A stretch of DNA of 64,000 bases from Actinopolymorpha cephalotaxi (GTDB lineage Bacteria > Actinomycetota > Actinomycetes > Propionibacteriales > Actinopolymorphaceae): NCBI RefSeq assembly GCF_013408535.1, contig NZ_JACBZA010000001.1, positions 620,001-684,000 of the forward strand. Reading direction: 5' to 3'. This document shows, piece after piece, positions 1 through 8,318 of this stretch. Within the stretch, counting starts at the first letter, position 1. Every line of letters starts with the position of its first letter. Below the pieces are notes generated by a model. That model had not been told where the DNA came from. It did not search any database and saw only the letters and a list, made by a program, of their open reading frames with translations. Made by a program: the position numbers and the translations under genes.

Positions 1-399
1 CTCGCGCGCGAACAACCCCTCGGCGGCCAGCAGCCGCTTGCGGCGCTCGAGCCGGGCGAGCAGGTCGCCGAGGCCGACCGGGCGGATGTCGGACGCAGCC
101 AGGGACAGCGTGCCCCTCGGCGCGTAGTAGGCGGGCCGGGCGTGGACGAGCACCCGCGCGCCCTCGACCACCGGCGGGTCCACGATGTCGAACACCCGGC
201 GCGGGCAGGTGACCTGCACGGAGATGTCGGCCACCGGGTCGCGCAGGGTCAGGAAGACCGTGGACGTGCCGGGCCGCCGGGTCAGCTGCGCCACCTGGCC
301 CTCGACCCAGATCGCTCCGAGCCGGCCGATCCACTGACCGATCAGGTTGGCGACCTGGCGTACTGGCGCGGGGCTTTCCGGCGACGTCTGCAAAGCCAT
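1..399 (-). CDS. xseA: Exodeoxyribonuclease VII large subunit, N-terminal part
   Basis: The window holds the first 133 codons; the gene runs off the left edge. XseA is the large subunit of exonuclease VII, which degrades single-stranded DNA to oligonucleotides. The visible part is the N-terminal OB-fold: residues [16 protein letters not shown], then [10 protein letters not shown], then VFLTLRD and the later [24 protein letters not shown] stretch, all typical of the family. The ATG at 399 is preceded on the minus strand by TAGGGT with a 6-nt gap, so the mRNA is probably leaderless. The small subunit gene xseB, usually adjacent, would lie outside the window. Confidence 0.93.
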   Translation of the reverse strand, partial: MALQTSPESPAPVRQVANLIGQWIGRLGAIWVEGQVAQLTRRPGTSTVFLTLRDPVADISVQVTCPRRVFDIVDPPVVEGARVLVHARPAYYAPRGTLSLAASDIRPVGLGDLLARLERRKRLLAAEGLFARE

Positions 400-405
400 G
401 GCCAG

Positions 406-411
406 ACCCTA
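406..411 (-). promoter_or_regulatory. -10 element of xseA, leaderless
   Basis: TAGGGT on the minus strand ends 6 nt before the xseA ATG, so transcription would begin at or next to the start codon. There is no Shine-Dalgarno sequence. Confidence 0.5.
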
Positions 412-574
412 CGGGCCGCCTCCGACGTACGGGTGGAGGTGCCCCTTTCGTCCCCTTCCGCAGGCGGCCGCAGGCGAGGTCACGCGCGGTTGCGGGAGGT
501 CGGCGGGGAGTCGCCCGCGGTGCACGTGGCACGCCTCACCCCGCCGGGCGGGAGCCCCTGCCCGGCGGGCCACC

Positions 575-580
575 TACCAT
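575..580 (+). promoter_or_regulatory. -10 element of ispH, leaderless
   Basis: TACCAT ends 7 nt before the ATG at 588. It overlaps the alternative ATG at 579, which argues for the 588 start. Confidence 0.45.
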
Positions 581-587
581 GAGTGCC

Positions 588-1553
588 ATGACGTCGAGCG
601 AACGCCGAGTCCTGCTCGCTGCCCCGCGCGGTTACTGCGCCGGAGTCGACCGGGCGGTGATCACGGTCGAGAAGGCTCTGGACAAGTACGGCCCGCCCGT
701 CTACGTCCGCAAGCAGATCGTGCACAACAAGCACGTGGTCAGCAGCCTCGAGGCCCGTGGCGCGGTGTTCGTGGACGAGCTGGAGAGCGTGCCGGAGGGG
801 GCGACCGTGGTGTTCTCCGCCCACGGCGTCTCACCCGCCGTGCACGCGGAGGCCGAGGAGCGGTCGCTTCGTACGATCGACGCGACCTGCCCGCTGGTGA
901 CCAAGGTGCACAACGAGGCGCGCAGGTTCGCCGGCGGTGGCCAGGACATCCTCCTCATCGGTCACGCCGGGCACGAGGAGGTCGAGGGCACCGCCGGGGA
1001 GGCCCCCGACAGCATCCAGCTCGTCGAGGGACCCGACGACGTGGACCGGATCGAGGTTCGCGACCCGTCCCGCGTGGCGTGGCTGTCCCAGACGACGCTG
1101 TCGGTCGACGAGACGATGCAGACGGTCGATCGGCTCAGGGAGCGGTTCCCGCAGCTGATCGACCCGCCGAGCGACGACATCTGTTACGCCACCCAGAACC
1201 GCCAGGTCGCGGTGAAGGAGATCGCCGACAAGGCGGACCTGGTGATCGTGGTCGGATCGGCGAACTCCTCCAACTCCGTACGCCTCGTGGAGGTCGCGCT
1301 GGAGGCCGGTGCCCACGCCGCCTACCGGGTGGACAACGCCGAGGAGATCGAGGACGCCTGGCTGGACGGCGTACAGGTCGTGGGTGTCACCAGCGGAGCG
1401 TCGGTGCCGGACTCGCTCGTCGAGGGTGTGCTCGACCTGCTGACCGAACGGGGCTTCCCCGCCGCCGAGGAGGTCAGGACCGCCGAGGAGAGCCTGATCT
1501 TCGCGCTGCCTCCGGAGCTGCGTACGCCTCGGCGGGCCGCCTCGGCGGGCTGA
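588..1553 (+). CDS. ispH: 4-hydroxy-3-methylbut-2-enyl diphosphate reductase IspH
   Basis: IspH catalyses the last step of the MEP isoprenoid pathway, reducing HMBPP to IPP and DMAPP with an Fe-S cluster. The three cluster cysteines are visible at about residues 17 (GYCAGV), 101 (ATCPLV) and 199 ([10 protein letters not shown]), and the catalytic glutamate lies in [19 protein letters not shown] near the C-terminus is also diagnostic. The protein is full length at 321 residues. I chose ATG 588 over ATG 579 because of the -10 element at 575-580. Its 3' end overlaps the convergent downstream gene by 80 nt. Confidence 0.95.
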   Translation: MTSSERRVLLAAPRGYCAGVDRAVITVEKALDKYGPPVYVRKQIVHNKHVVSSLEARGAVFVDELESVPEGATVVFSAHGVSPAVHAEAEERSLRTIDATCPLVTKVHNEARRFAGGGQDILLIGHAGHEEVEGTAGEAPDSIQLVEGPDDVDRIEVRDPSRVAWLSQTTLSVDETMQTVDRLRERFPQLIDPPSDDICYATQNRQVAVKEIADKADLVIVVGSANSSNSVRLVEVALEAGAHAAYRVDNAEEIEDAWLDGVQVVGVTSGASVPDSLVEGVLDLLTERGFPAAEEVRTAEESLIFALPPELRTPRRAASAG

Positions 1554-3213
1554 CCCGGGCGCGGCGCGCGAACACCGCCCGCACCGCGATCGTCACGAGC
1601 GCCACGGCGCAGCCGGCGACGATCGTCCACGACTCCCACGCCAGTCCGACCAGTACCGCGCGCACCGGCGACGCGGTGGTGGCGATCCGCTGCGGGTCCA
1701 CGGCGGCGACCACGACCAGGCTTGCCAGAGCTGCGAACGGCGGCAGGACGCCGGCGGTGAACATGCCGGTACGTCGTACGGCGGCCGCCACCCCGAACGC
1801 CGTCAGCACGAAGCACAGGCTGAACAACAGGCCGACGCCGCCGGTCACCAGGATGTCCAGGAACGCGCCGAGCACGCTGCCGCCCACGCCGACGAGCACC
1901 GCGACGAAAGCCGGCATCCCCATCTCGTGCGGATCGGTGTTCCGCCGACCGGTGCGACGTTGCGCCGGTTCCACGGGCCCTCGGAGCTCCGGCTGTGGGC
2001 GTGCCGGGGGCCGGGCCGCCTGCCGTCGGGTGTCCGTCACGGTCTGTGAACCGCTCTCCTCGGTGTCCTCTGCGCGGCGCAGGCCCCTCGGCCGAAGGTC
2101 CTGCGGAATGTCGGCGTGGTCGTCGCGGTCGTCGCGGTCGACGGGCCGGCGCGTCGCGGGGGACGGAACCGGGGTTGCGTCGCGCTCGGCGACGTCGTTC
2201 AGGGGACGGTCCGCCGACGGGGGCTCGGGTTGCGCCGCCTCCGGCCGCTGGGCGAGTACGGACCGCCAGTCCGGCTGGGGTTGCCGCTCCGGCTCGGGCT
2301 GCTGCTCCGGCTCGGGCTGAGGTCGTTCGGCCCGGGTGAGGTCGTCCGACCCTGACGTGGCCGGCTGGGCGAGTACGGATCGCCAGTCCGGTTCGGGTTC
2401 GGCGGACTCGGACGGCTCGTCGGCACGGCGTCGCCTGCCCGCGGCGGCGGAGTCCGCTCCCGTCTCCTTCACCTCAGGTGACGGATGTGCCGGTCCACGC
2501 CGGCCGCCGACCGACCTCGGGTCGAGGTCCGGCTCGAACGGATGGTCGTCGCTCAGCGCGACCGGCAGTGGGTGGGGCCGGTGTTCACCGGTCCGGGGAA
2601 GGCGGGGGAGTACGACCTCGTGCTCGTCGAGCTCCACGTCCGGGCTTGTGTCCGGGGTCGGCGAGGAGACCCTGGCCCGCCGTCCCGGGCGGGCCGCCCG
2701 GTCCGCGCGGGACGAGCGTTCGTCCACCACCGAACCGGACTGGGGGATGCCGGTCGTCGGCGGCGGCCAGGCGGCTCGCTCCGCGCGGGTGGGCAGGTCG
2801 GCCGGCAGCGGAAAGGCCACCCGCCGGCCACGGACCGCCGGGCGTTCCGGTGAGGGCGGGACCTCGGCTGCGGACGTGGCGACACGCCGACCGCCGGGCC
2901 GCCGGACGGGCTGGTCCGAAGGACGCTCCCGCCAGGTCGGGTCGATCGGCGGGCGTTCCCGCCGCGGCGCCTCGATCGGCGGGCGCACCGACCGGGAAAC
3001 CCCGGTCTGAGCGCGCTCGGCGCGCGGTGGCGGCGGGCTCGACGCGTCGTCGTCCCGTCCGCGCTGGTTCTCCTCGGCTGCCACAAGCGCGGACCGCCGG
3101 TCCGCGAGCGGCTCCACCCATGACGTCGCCTCGGCTGACGCCGACGGCGACCGACCCTGCACCCGTGGCTCCTGCACGCCAGAACGATATTGGGACCTCC
3201 GGCGCGGCGTCAT
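1474..3213 (-). CDS. Proline/arginine-rich protein with C-terminal four-helix membrane domain (DUF6542-like)
   Basis: This 579-residue protein has a long, disordered, charged N-terminal region of about 410 residues and a C-terminal membrane domain. Four hydrophobic segments are visible from about residue 430, starting at [20 protein letters not shown] and ending in a helix with [12 protein letters not shown]. From memory, a DUF6542 protein sits next to ispH in streptomycetes and this domain matches that description. The N-terminal region contains two copies of DWRSVLAQ followed by PE-rich repeats. The reading frame ends inside the convergent ispH gene. No good ribosome site precedes the ATG at 3213, so a later start is possible. 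The function is unknown. Confidence 0.7.
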   Translation of the reverse strand: MTPRRRSQYRSGVQEPRVQGRSPSASAEATSWVEPLADRRSALVAAEENQRGRDDDASSPPPPRAERAQTGVSRSVRPPIEAPRRERPPIDPTWRERPSDQPVRRPGGRRVATSAAEVPPSPERPAVRGRRVAFPLPADLPTRAERAAWPPPTTGIPQSGSVVDERSSRADRAARPGRRARVSSPTPDTSPDVELDEHEVVLPRLPRTGEHRPHPLPVALSDDHPFEPDLDPRSVGGRRGPAHPSPEVKETGADSAAAGRRRRADEPSESAEPEPDWRSVLAQPATSGSDDLTRAERPQPEPEQQPEPERQPQPDWRSVLAQRPEAAQPEPPSADRPLNDVAERDATPVPSPATRRPVDRDDRDDHADIPQDLRPRGLRRAEDTEESGSQTVTDTRRQAARPPARPQPELRGPVEPAQRRTGRRNTDPHEMGMPAFVAVLVGVGGSVLGAFLDILVTGGVGLLFSLCFVLTAFGVAAAVRRTGMFTAGVLPPFAALASLVVVAAVDPQRIATTASPVRAVLVGLAWESWTIVAGCAVALVTIAVRAVFARRARVSPPRRPAEAYAAPEAARRSGSPRRS

Positions 3214-3312
3214 CCGGCCCGGCCGAAACGATCATGAGAATCGCTGAACGGTTCGGAGTGACTTCCGCGCCCGGCCCGGGCCCAGCACCCCGCGGCAGCG
3301 TGCAGCAGCACG

Positions 3313-4557
3313 TCAGCCCTCGCCGACCCGGCGGACCGCGCGCGCCTCGGCGGCTGCTCCGACCAGCTCGGCCGCGGCGAGGGGCCGGACCGCCTGCTCG
3401 ATCGGCGCGGGGGCCTGGAGGTCCTCGTCGGTGACCTTCAGCTCGTGCAGCCGACGGGCGCTGACCAGCACTCTCGTCTCCAGCGACCCGACGGCCTCGT
3501 TGTAGGAGCCGACGGCTCCGGTCAGCGACCGCCCCAACCGGTCGAGGTGGCGGCCCAGCCGGCCGAGCCGCTGGTAGAGCTCGCGGCCGAGTTCGAAGAC
3601 CTCCCGGGCGTTGTGGGTGAGGGCCTGTTCGGTCCAGGCGTACGCCACCGTCCGGAGCAGGGCGATCAGGGTGCTCGGGGTGGCCAGGATCACCCGGCGC
3701 TCGGCGGCGTACTCCAGCAGCGTGTGGTCGGCCTCCAGCGCATGGGACAGGAACGCCTCACCCGGCATGAACAGCACCACGAACTCCGGCGTCGCCGGCA
3801 GCCTGCGCCAGTAACCCTTGCCCGCGAGCGCGTCGACGTGGTGACGGACGTGCCTGGCGTGCCGGGCCAGCCGCTCGGCCCGGACCTGGTCGTCGCCGGC
3901 CTCGGCCGCATCCAGGAACGCCTCCAGCGGCACCTTGGCGTCGACCACCACGTGCTTGCCGCCGGCCAGGTGGACCACCAGGTCGGGCCGGTGGACGGCG
4001 TCGGTGTCGCCGTCGGTGTTCGTCGCGCTGTGCTGGAAGCTGAGATCGACGTGGTCGACGAGGCCGGCGAGCTCGGTCACCCGGGCGAGGTGCAGCTCTC
4101 CCCAGCGCCCGCGCACCTGTGGTTTGCGCAGCGCGGAGGCCAGGGCGCCCGTCTCCTTGCGCAGGGCCTCACCGGTGAGGCGTACGGCGTCGACCTGCTC
4201 GCGCAGCGACGACTGCAGCGCCACCCGGGACTCCTCCAGCTGGCGAAGCCGCCCGTCGAAGCGGTCCAGGCTCTCCTTCACCGGCGCCACCACCGTCTCC
4301 GCGGCCCGCACCCGGGCGTCGGTGAGGTCGAGCAGTTGCCGGCTGGACTGGGCGAGCGCGTCGGCGGACAGGGCCTTGAACTGCTCGGCCAGCGAACGCC
4401 GGTCGGCCGTCAGCTCGGCGAGCCGGCTCTCCGCGGCGTCCCGCTCGGCGCCCGCCCGGGCGAGGGACTCCGCGATCCGGACCCGCACCAGCAGCGCGCC
4501 GATGGCCAGCCCGACCGCGATCCCGACGACGAAGGCGAGGAAGATCGTCCCGTTCAT
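3313..4557 (-). CDS. rmuC: DNA recombination protein RmuC
   Basis: RmuC is a membrane-anchored protein with a PD-(D/E)XK-like nuclease fold that limits inversions and other rearrangements; its exact reaction is not settled. The sequence shows an N-terminal transmembrane helix (FLAFVVGIAVGLAIGALLV), a coiled coil to about residue 130, then the RmuC core with KPQVRGRWGELHLARV, VVDAKVPLEAF and FMPGEAF. The ATG at 4557 was chosen over an upstream TTG because CACAGT on the minus strand ends 7 nt before it, fitting a leaderless mRNA. It is divergent from ychF, with 135 nt between the starts. Confidence 0.92.
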   Translation of the reverse strand: MNGTIFLAFVVGIAVGLAIGALLVRVRIAESLARAGAERDAAESRLAELTADRRSLAEQFKALSADALAQSSRQLLDLTDARVRAAETVVAPVKESLDRFDGRLRQLEESRVALQSSLREQVDAVRLTGEALRKETGALASALRKPQVRGRWGELHLARVTELAGLVDHVDLSFQHSATNTDGDTDAVHRPDLVVHLAGGKHVVVDAKVPLEAFLDAAEAGDDQVRAERLARHARHVRHHVDALAGKGYWRRLPATPEFVVLFMPGEAFLSHALEADHTLLEYAAERRVILATPSTLIALLRTVAYAWTEQALTHNAREVFELGRELYQRLGRLGRHLDRLGRSLTGAVGSYNEAVGSLETRVLVSARRLHELKVTDEDLQAPAPIEQAVRPLAAAELVGAAAEARAVRRVGEG

Positions 4558-4564
4558 GGCGACC

Positions 4565-4570
4565 ACTGTG
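4565..4570 (-). promoter_or_regulatory. -10 element of rmuC, leaderless
   Basis: CACAGT on the minus strand lies 7 nt before the ATG at 4557. Confidence 0.35.
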
Positions 4571-4678
4571 ACGGAGACCACCGACAAGTCCCTGTCCGGC
4601 GCGCCGGGCGCCTGCTCGCCGGAGGTACGGCCGCCCAGGCAGTGACCGTGCGCCCGCTGTGCCGGTCACCCGCTCGCG

Positions 4679-4684
4679 TAGGCT
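4679..4684 (+). promoter_or_regulatory. -10 element of ychF, leaderless
   Basis: TAGGCT ends 8 nt before the GTG at 4693, and no ribosome binding site is present. Confidence 0.4.
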
Positions 4685-4692
4685 TGCGGCCC

Positions 4693-5766
4693 GTGGCCCT
4701 GTCGATCGGAATCGTCGGACTCCCCAACGCGGGGAAGTCGACCCTTTTCAACGCTCTCACCGCAAATGACGTGCTCGCCGCCAACTACCCGTTCGCGACG
4801 CTGGAGCCGAACGTCGGCGTGGTCGGCGTACCCGACCCGCGTCTGGACGTGCTGGGCCGGATGTTCGAGTCGGCGAAGCTGGTGCCGGCGACGGTGCAGT
4901 TCGTCGACATCGCGGGCCTGGTCCGCGGCGCGTCGGAGGGGGAGGGCCTCGGCAACCAGTTCCTGGCCCACATCCGCGAGACCGACGCGATCTGCCAGGT
5001 CACCCGGGCGTTCCGCGACCCCAACGTCGTACACGTCGACGGCGAGGTCTCTCCGGCCGGCGACATCGGCACGATCACAACCGAGCTGATCCTCGCCGAC
5101 CTGCAGACCATCGAGAAGGCGCTGCCGAGGCTGGAGAAGGAAGCCCGGCTGAAGAAGGACCTGGTCGAGACGATCGAGGTCGTACGCCGGACGCAGACCG
5201 CCCTGGAGAAGGGGGTCACCGCGTTCGCCGCCGGTGTCGATCTGGCCGCGCTGCGCGAACTCAACCTGCTCACCGCCAAGCCGTTCATCTACATCTTCAA
5301 CTGCGACGAGGGCGAGCTGTCCGACGAGGCGATGCGCGCCGAGCTGACCGAGCTGGTGGCGCCGGCGCAGGCGATCTTCCTGGACGCCAAGATCGAGTCG
5401 GAGCTGCTGGAGCTCGCGCCCGAGGAGGCCGCGGAGCTGCTGGCCTCGACCGGGCAGGAGGAGTCCGGGCTGAAGATGCTGGCGACGGTCGGGTTCGACA
5501 CCCTCGGCCTCCAGACCTTCCTTACCGCCGGGCCGAAGGAGTCGCGGGCCTGGACGATCCGCAAGGGGTCCACGGCACCGGAGGCGGCCGGCGCGATCCA
5601 CACCGACTTCCAGCGCGGGTTCATCAAGGCCGAGATCGTGTCGTACGACGAACTCGTCGACGCCGGCTCGATGAACGAGGCGCGGGCGCGCGGAAAGGTG
5701 CGCCTGGAGGGCAAGGACTACGTCATGGCCGACGGTGACGTGGTGGAGTTCAAGTTCAACGTCTGA
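4693..5766 (+). CDS. ychF: Redox-regulated P-loop ATPase YchF
   Basis: YchF (OLA1-type) is an Obg-family P-loop protein that prefers ATP, associates with ribosomes and is linked to stress responses. The Walker A motif GLPNAGKS is at residues 9-16, the switch region DIAGLVRGASEGEGLGN follows, and the C-terminal TGS domain carries the conserved end AGAIHTDFQRGFIKAE and DGDVVEFKFNV. The length of 357 residues is normal. An in-frame open region extends far upstream, but GTG 4693 begins exactly at the conserved N-terminus and is preceded by a -10 element. Confidence 0.96.
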   Translation: MALSIGIVGLPNAGKSTLFNALTANDVLAANYPFATLEPNVGVVGVPDPRLDVLGRMFESAKLVPATVQFVDIAGLVRGASEGEGLGNQFLAHIRETDAICQVTRAFRDPNVVHVDGEVSPAGDIGTITTELILADLQTIEKALPRLEKEARLKKDLVETIEVVRRTQTALEKGVTAFAAGVDLAALRELNLLTAKPFIYIFNCDEGELSDEAMRAELTELVAPAQAIFLDAKIESELLELAPEEAAELLASTGQEESGLKMLATVGFDTLGLQTFLTAGPKESRAWTIRKGSTAPEAAGAIHTDFQRGFIKAEIVSYDELVDAGSMNEARARGKVRLEGKDYVMADGDVVEFKFNV

Positions 5767-5820
5767 GCCCGGACGGCAGAAGCCGCAGGTATCGACGTGC
5801 GCTTCCCCGCGGGGTTGGGC

Positions 5821-5826
5821 TAGCAT
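5821..5826 (+). promoter_or_regulatory. -10 element of marR-like gene, leaderless
   Basis: TAGCAT ends 6 nt before the ATG at 5833. It overlaps the perfect palindrome GCATCGATGC (5823-5832), which could let the regulator repress itself, although the palindrome does not closely match the operator candidate upstream of the transporter pair. Confidence 0.45.
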
Positions 5827-5832
5827 CGATGC

Positions 5833-6312
5833 ATGCACACGCAGGTATCCCGGTCCGAGGTGTCGTCCGGCGCGGGGGCGAGCTCCGCGTGGTCGAAGGT
5901 CGCGGCGTTCGCGTCCGCGGTCGACGCCGATCTGGACAGGTGGCTCGCGGACCAGTATCGGATCGGGCTGACCGACTGCCGCGCCCTCGCGTCGTTGGGC
6001 CAGGCGCCGGACAAGGAGCTTCGGGTCAGTGAGCTCGCACAGCGGCTGGGCCTGAACCAGAGTTCCGCGACCCGCCTGGTGAGCCGGCTGGAAGCCAAGG
6101 ATCTGGTGCGCCGCGACACCTGTCCCGACGACCGCCGGGGGATCTACGCGGTCCTCACCAAGCGGGGCGAGGTGCTGCTCGGCGACCTGCGAGCGCCGTA
6201 CGAGGAACGGGTGCGAGAGCTGCTCGTCAAGGCGGGCGCACACTTCCCGGACGTCGATCTGCGACGCCTGGTGGACGCGATCGGTGAGGTACGGGCACTG
6301 CTCGACCGCTAG
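5833..6312 (+). CDS. MarR-family transcriptional regulator
   Basis: This 159-residue protein has the MarR winged-helix layout: an N-terminal dimerisation helix, the helix-turn-helix at about residues 68-92 (LRVSELAQRLGLNQSSATRL), and the wing with DTCPDDRRGIYAVLT, where the DxR of the wing is conserved. MarR proteins usually repress adjacent efflux or detoxification genes and are released by small ligands. It lies immediately upstream of two SMR transporter genes in the same direction, 93 nt before the first, with an operator candidate in the gap. The natural ligand cannot be read from sequence. Confidence 0.9.
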   Translation: MHTQVSRSEVSSGAGASSAWSKVAAFASAVDADLDRWLADQYRIGLTDCRALASLGQAPDKELRVSELAQRLGLNQSSATRLVSRLEAKDLVRRDTCPDDRRGIYAVLTKRGEVLLGDLRAPYEERVRELLVKAGAHFPDVDLRRLVDAIGEVRALLDR

Positions 6313-6351
6313 GGAGTGGGGTTCTCCTTCCGGGGCCGCACCTTGCACTAA

Positions 6352-6373
6352 TAGCTGCATGTACAGACAACTA
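6352..6373. promoter_or_regulatory. Palindromic operator candidate for the MarR-like regulator
   Basis: This is a 22-bp imperfect inverted repeat centred on TGTACA (6360-6365), with outer arms TAGxTG and CAxCTA. Eight of eleven base pairs match. It lies 32 nt before the first SMR start, just downstream of a possible -35 element TTGCAC at 6343-6348, so a bound repressor would cover the promoter. The size and symmetry suit a MarR dimer. Confidence 0.55.
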
Positions 6374-6405
6374 CAAGCCCGCAAACATCACGAGAGGACA
6401 CCGCA

Positions 6406-6726
6406 ATGAGCTGGCTCTACCTGGGCATAGCCGTCATCTTCGAGGTCGCCGTCGGCCTCTTCGCGAGCAAGGCGCAAGGGTTCACCCGACTGTGGTGGAC
6501 ACTCGCCACCCTCGCCAGCGGCGCGGTCGGCACCTTCCTCCTCAGCCTCGCCCTGCTCACCTTCGACGTGGGCGTCGGCTACGCGATCTGGACCAGCGTC
6601 GCGGGCGTCGGGATCGTCGTCGTCGGCGCGATGCTCCTCGGCCAGCGCCTGGACTGGAAGAAGGCCCTCGGCATCGCCGTCGTGATCGGCGGGGTCGTCG
6701 GCCTCCAGCTCAGCGGCGCCGCATGA
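6406..6726 (+). CDS. SMR-family transporter, first subunit of a pair
   Basis: This 106-residue protein has four hydrophobic helices, the size and layout of small multidrug resistance transporters. The membrane-embedded glutamate essential for proton-coupled export in the family is at residue 13 (IFEVAVGLFASKAQGFT), and GYAIWTSVAGVGIVVVG matches the third-helix signature. GAGAGG before the ATG serves as ribosome site. It is followed 44 nt later by a second SMR gene, so the two probably form a heterodimer, as with YkkCD-type pairs. The substrate (quaternary amine, guanidinium or other cation) is unknown. Confidence 0.9.
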   Translation: MSWLYLGIAVIFEVAVGLFASKAQGFTRLWWTLATLASGAVGTFLLSLALLTFDVGVGYAIWTSVAGVGIVVVGAMLLGQRLDWKKALGIAVVIGGVVGLQLSGAA

Positions 6727-6770
6727 TCCCGCCCGAACCAACCACCACGCGTACCGAAAGGACATCGGCA

Positions 6771-7388
6771 ATGACCATTCCGAACGCCACGACCACTCCG
6801 AACGCCACGCCCTCCGCAGCCGCCACGACCACTCCGAGCACCGAGAGACGGCTGGGGCCCTGGGTCGTACTGCTCCTCGCCGGAGTCTTCGAGATCGGGT
6901 ACGCACTCAGCGTCGGCGGCAGTCACGGATTCACCGCACTCGGCTGGTCCGTCTCCGCGGTCGTGTTCTTCCTGCTGACCCTGTTCGCCCTGAGCGTCGC
7001 GCTCAAGCGCATCGACGTCGGGATCGGGTACGCCGTCTGGGCCGGCATCGGCGCCGTCGGCGCAGCGCTGCTCGGCCCGGTCTTCTTCGACGAGACCCTC
7101 ACGCAAGTCCGCGCGTTCTGGCTCGCCGTCATCATCGGCGGGGTCGTCTGGCTCAAGCTCACCGACAGCACGAAGATCCGGCGGCCGTCGGGTCAGGACC
7201 GAGTCGCCACGTACCGGACCTGCTGGCTGGCCGGTCCGCGCCTATCCTGTGCCGCGTGCATCTGGAGTTCAGCGGCGAGCTGTGGTTCTGGCGCGGGCCG
7301 GCGCCGTGGCACTTCGTCACCGTCCCCGAGGAGGAGTGCGGCGAGCTGGCGGCGACCTCGTCGTACGTCACCTACGGCTGGGGGATGA
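6771..7388 (+). CDS. SMR-family transporter, second subunit, with C-terminal run-on
   Basis: Residues 27-130 form a four-helix SMR protein with the conserved glutamate in VFEIGYALSVGGSHGFT and the helix-3 motif GYAVWAGIGAVGAALLG. The N-terminus carries about 25 extra Thr/Ala/Pro/Asn-rich residues encoded by an 18-bp tandem duplication. The natural end of an SMR protein would be near WLKLTDS, but no stop follows; the frame continues about 70 codons, overlapping the next gene by 133 nt with Arg/Ser-rich residues that look like out-of-frame coding. Either the tail is real or a stop was lost. The start ATG is preceded by GAAAGGACA. Confidence 0.8.
   Translation: MTIPNATTTPNATPSAAATTTPSTERRLGPWVVLLLAGVFEIGYALSVGGSHGFTALGWSVSAVVFFLLTLFALSVALKRIDVGIGYAVWAGIGAVGAALLGPVFFDETLTQVRAFWLAVIIGGVVWLKLTDSTKIRRPSGQDRVATYRTCWLAGPRLSCAACIWSSAASCGSGAGRRRGTSSPSPRRSAASWRRPRRTSPTAGG
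6774..6809 (+). repeat. Two 18-bp tandem copies in the second SMR gene
   Basis: The unit ACCA(T/C)TCCGAACGCCACG occurs twice in tandem and encodes part of the Thr/Pro/Asn-rich N-terminal extension. Confidence 0.75.
7243..7248 (+). promoter_or_regulatory. -10 element of DUF1905 gene, leaderless
   Basis: TATCCT ends 7 nt before the GTG at 7256. This gives the gene its own promoter inside the run-on part of the preceding SMR frame. Confidence 0.5.
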
Positions 7389-7543
7389 TCCCGGTCGCGG
7401 CCCGGATCGGGGCGACGGAGTGGGCCACGTCGCTGTGGCCGAAGGACGGCGGGTACATCGTGCCGGTCAAGGCCGGGGTACGCCGGGCCGAGGGGCTGGA
7501 GCTCGGCGACGTGGTGACGGTCGGTCTCGACGTCGGCGCCTGA
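7256..7543 (+). CDS. DUF1905-domain protein
   Basis: This 95-residue protein matches the DUF1905 small beta-rich fold: LEFSGELWFWRGPAPWHFVTVP at the start, then GWGMIPVAARIGATEWATSLWPKDGGYIVPVKAGVR, ending in a DVVTVGLDV strand. The family has no established activity. The GTG start at 7256 is supported by a -10 element that would give a leaderless mRNA. Its first 133 nt overlap the run-on frame of the upstream SMR gene, and the methyltransferase promoter follows 15 nt after its stop. Confidence 0.85.
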   Translation: MHLEFSGELWFWRGPAPWHFVTVPEEECGELAATSSYVTYGWGMIPVAARIGATEWATSLWPKDGGYIVPVKAGVRRAEGLELGDVVTVGLDVGA

Positions 7544-7570
7544 CCGGGACGGGCCCGCTACGGTGTGATC

Positions 7571-8296
7571 GTGCCTGACGCGCTGTTCGCCGAATCCCGC
7601 CTCGCCGAGATCTACGACTGGGTGGACGCCGACCGCAGTGATCTGGACGTGTACGCCGCGATGGTCGCCGAGTTCGGTGCCCGCAGCGTGCTCGACGTCG
7701 GATGCGGTACGGGAACGTTCGCCTGTCTGCTTGCGGAGCGGGGCGTCGAGGTCATCGGCGTCGACCCGGCGGCGGCCTCCCTGGACGTGGCGTGGCGCAA
7801 GGCCGGAGCCGACCGGGTGCGCTGGCTGCACGGGGACGCCACCACGCTGCCGCCGCTGCAGGTGGACCTCGCCACGATGACGGGCAACGTCGCGCAGGTC
7901 TTCCTGACCGAGGACGACTGGGCGGCGACGTTGCGCGGGGTCCGGGCGGCGCTTCGCCCGGACGGCCGGCTGGTGTTCGAGACCCGCGTGCCGGAGCGGG
8001 AGGCGTGGCGGGAGTGGCACCCGAACCACTCCCGCAGCCGTACGGACGTACCGGGAATCGGCGCGGTGGACACCTGGGTGGAGACCACGGAGGTCGACGG
8101 GTCGCTGGTCAGCTTCCAGGGGACGTACGTCTTCGAGGCCGACGGCTCCGTGCACACGTCCCACTCCACGTTGCGCTTCCGGAGCCGCGAGGAGGTCGAG
8201 GAGTCTCTGGACGCGGCGGGATTCGCCGTCGACGAGGTCAGGGACACACCTGACCGGCCCGGGCGGGAGTACGTCTTCGTCGCCCGCCCGGCCTAG
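7571..8296 (+). CDS. Class I SAM-dependent methyltransferase
   Basis: The protein has the Rossmann-fold SAM-binding motif VLDVGCGTGTFACLLAERG, the acidic end of strand 2 (VIGVDPAAASLD), and motif GDATTLPP, so it is very likely a small-molecule or unknown-target methyltransferase (241 residues). No substrate can be inferred. GTG 7571 was preferred over GTG 7565 because TACGGT (7559-7564) lies 6 nt upstream of it, as expected for a leaderless mRNA. It stands alone, convergent with the YCII gene, 22 nt apart. Confidence 0.88.
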   Translation: MPDALFAESRLAEIYDWVDADRSDLDVYAAMVAEFGARSVLDVGCGTGTFACLLAERGVEVIGVDPAAASLDVAWRKAGADRVRWLHGDATTLPPLQVDLATMTGNVAQVFLTEDDWAATLRGVRAALRPDGRLVFETRVPEREAWREWHPNHSRSRTDVPGIGAVDTWVETTEVDGSLVSFQGTYVFEADGSVHTSHSTLRFRSREEVEESLDAAGFAVDEVRDTPDRPGREYVFVARPA

Positions 8297-8318
8297 CTCT
8301 CCTGCCCCCGCGCCCGGG

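Noticed and set aside
347-2320. 657-residue frame overlapping ispH
   Set aside because: Composition is Arg/Gly-rich and it overlaps ispH and the DUF6542-like gene in other frames; no motif is present.
4666-6384. Long minus-strand open frame opposite ychF and the MarR gene
   Set aside because: It is the antisense shadow of two clearly real genes and has no recognisable motif.
6313-6405. Guanidine riboswitch in front of the SMR pair
   Set aside because: The gap is only 93 nt and lacks the conserved ACGG-type pairs; a MarR operator explains the region better.
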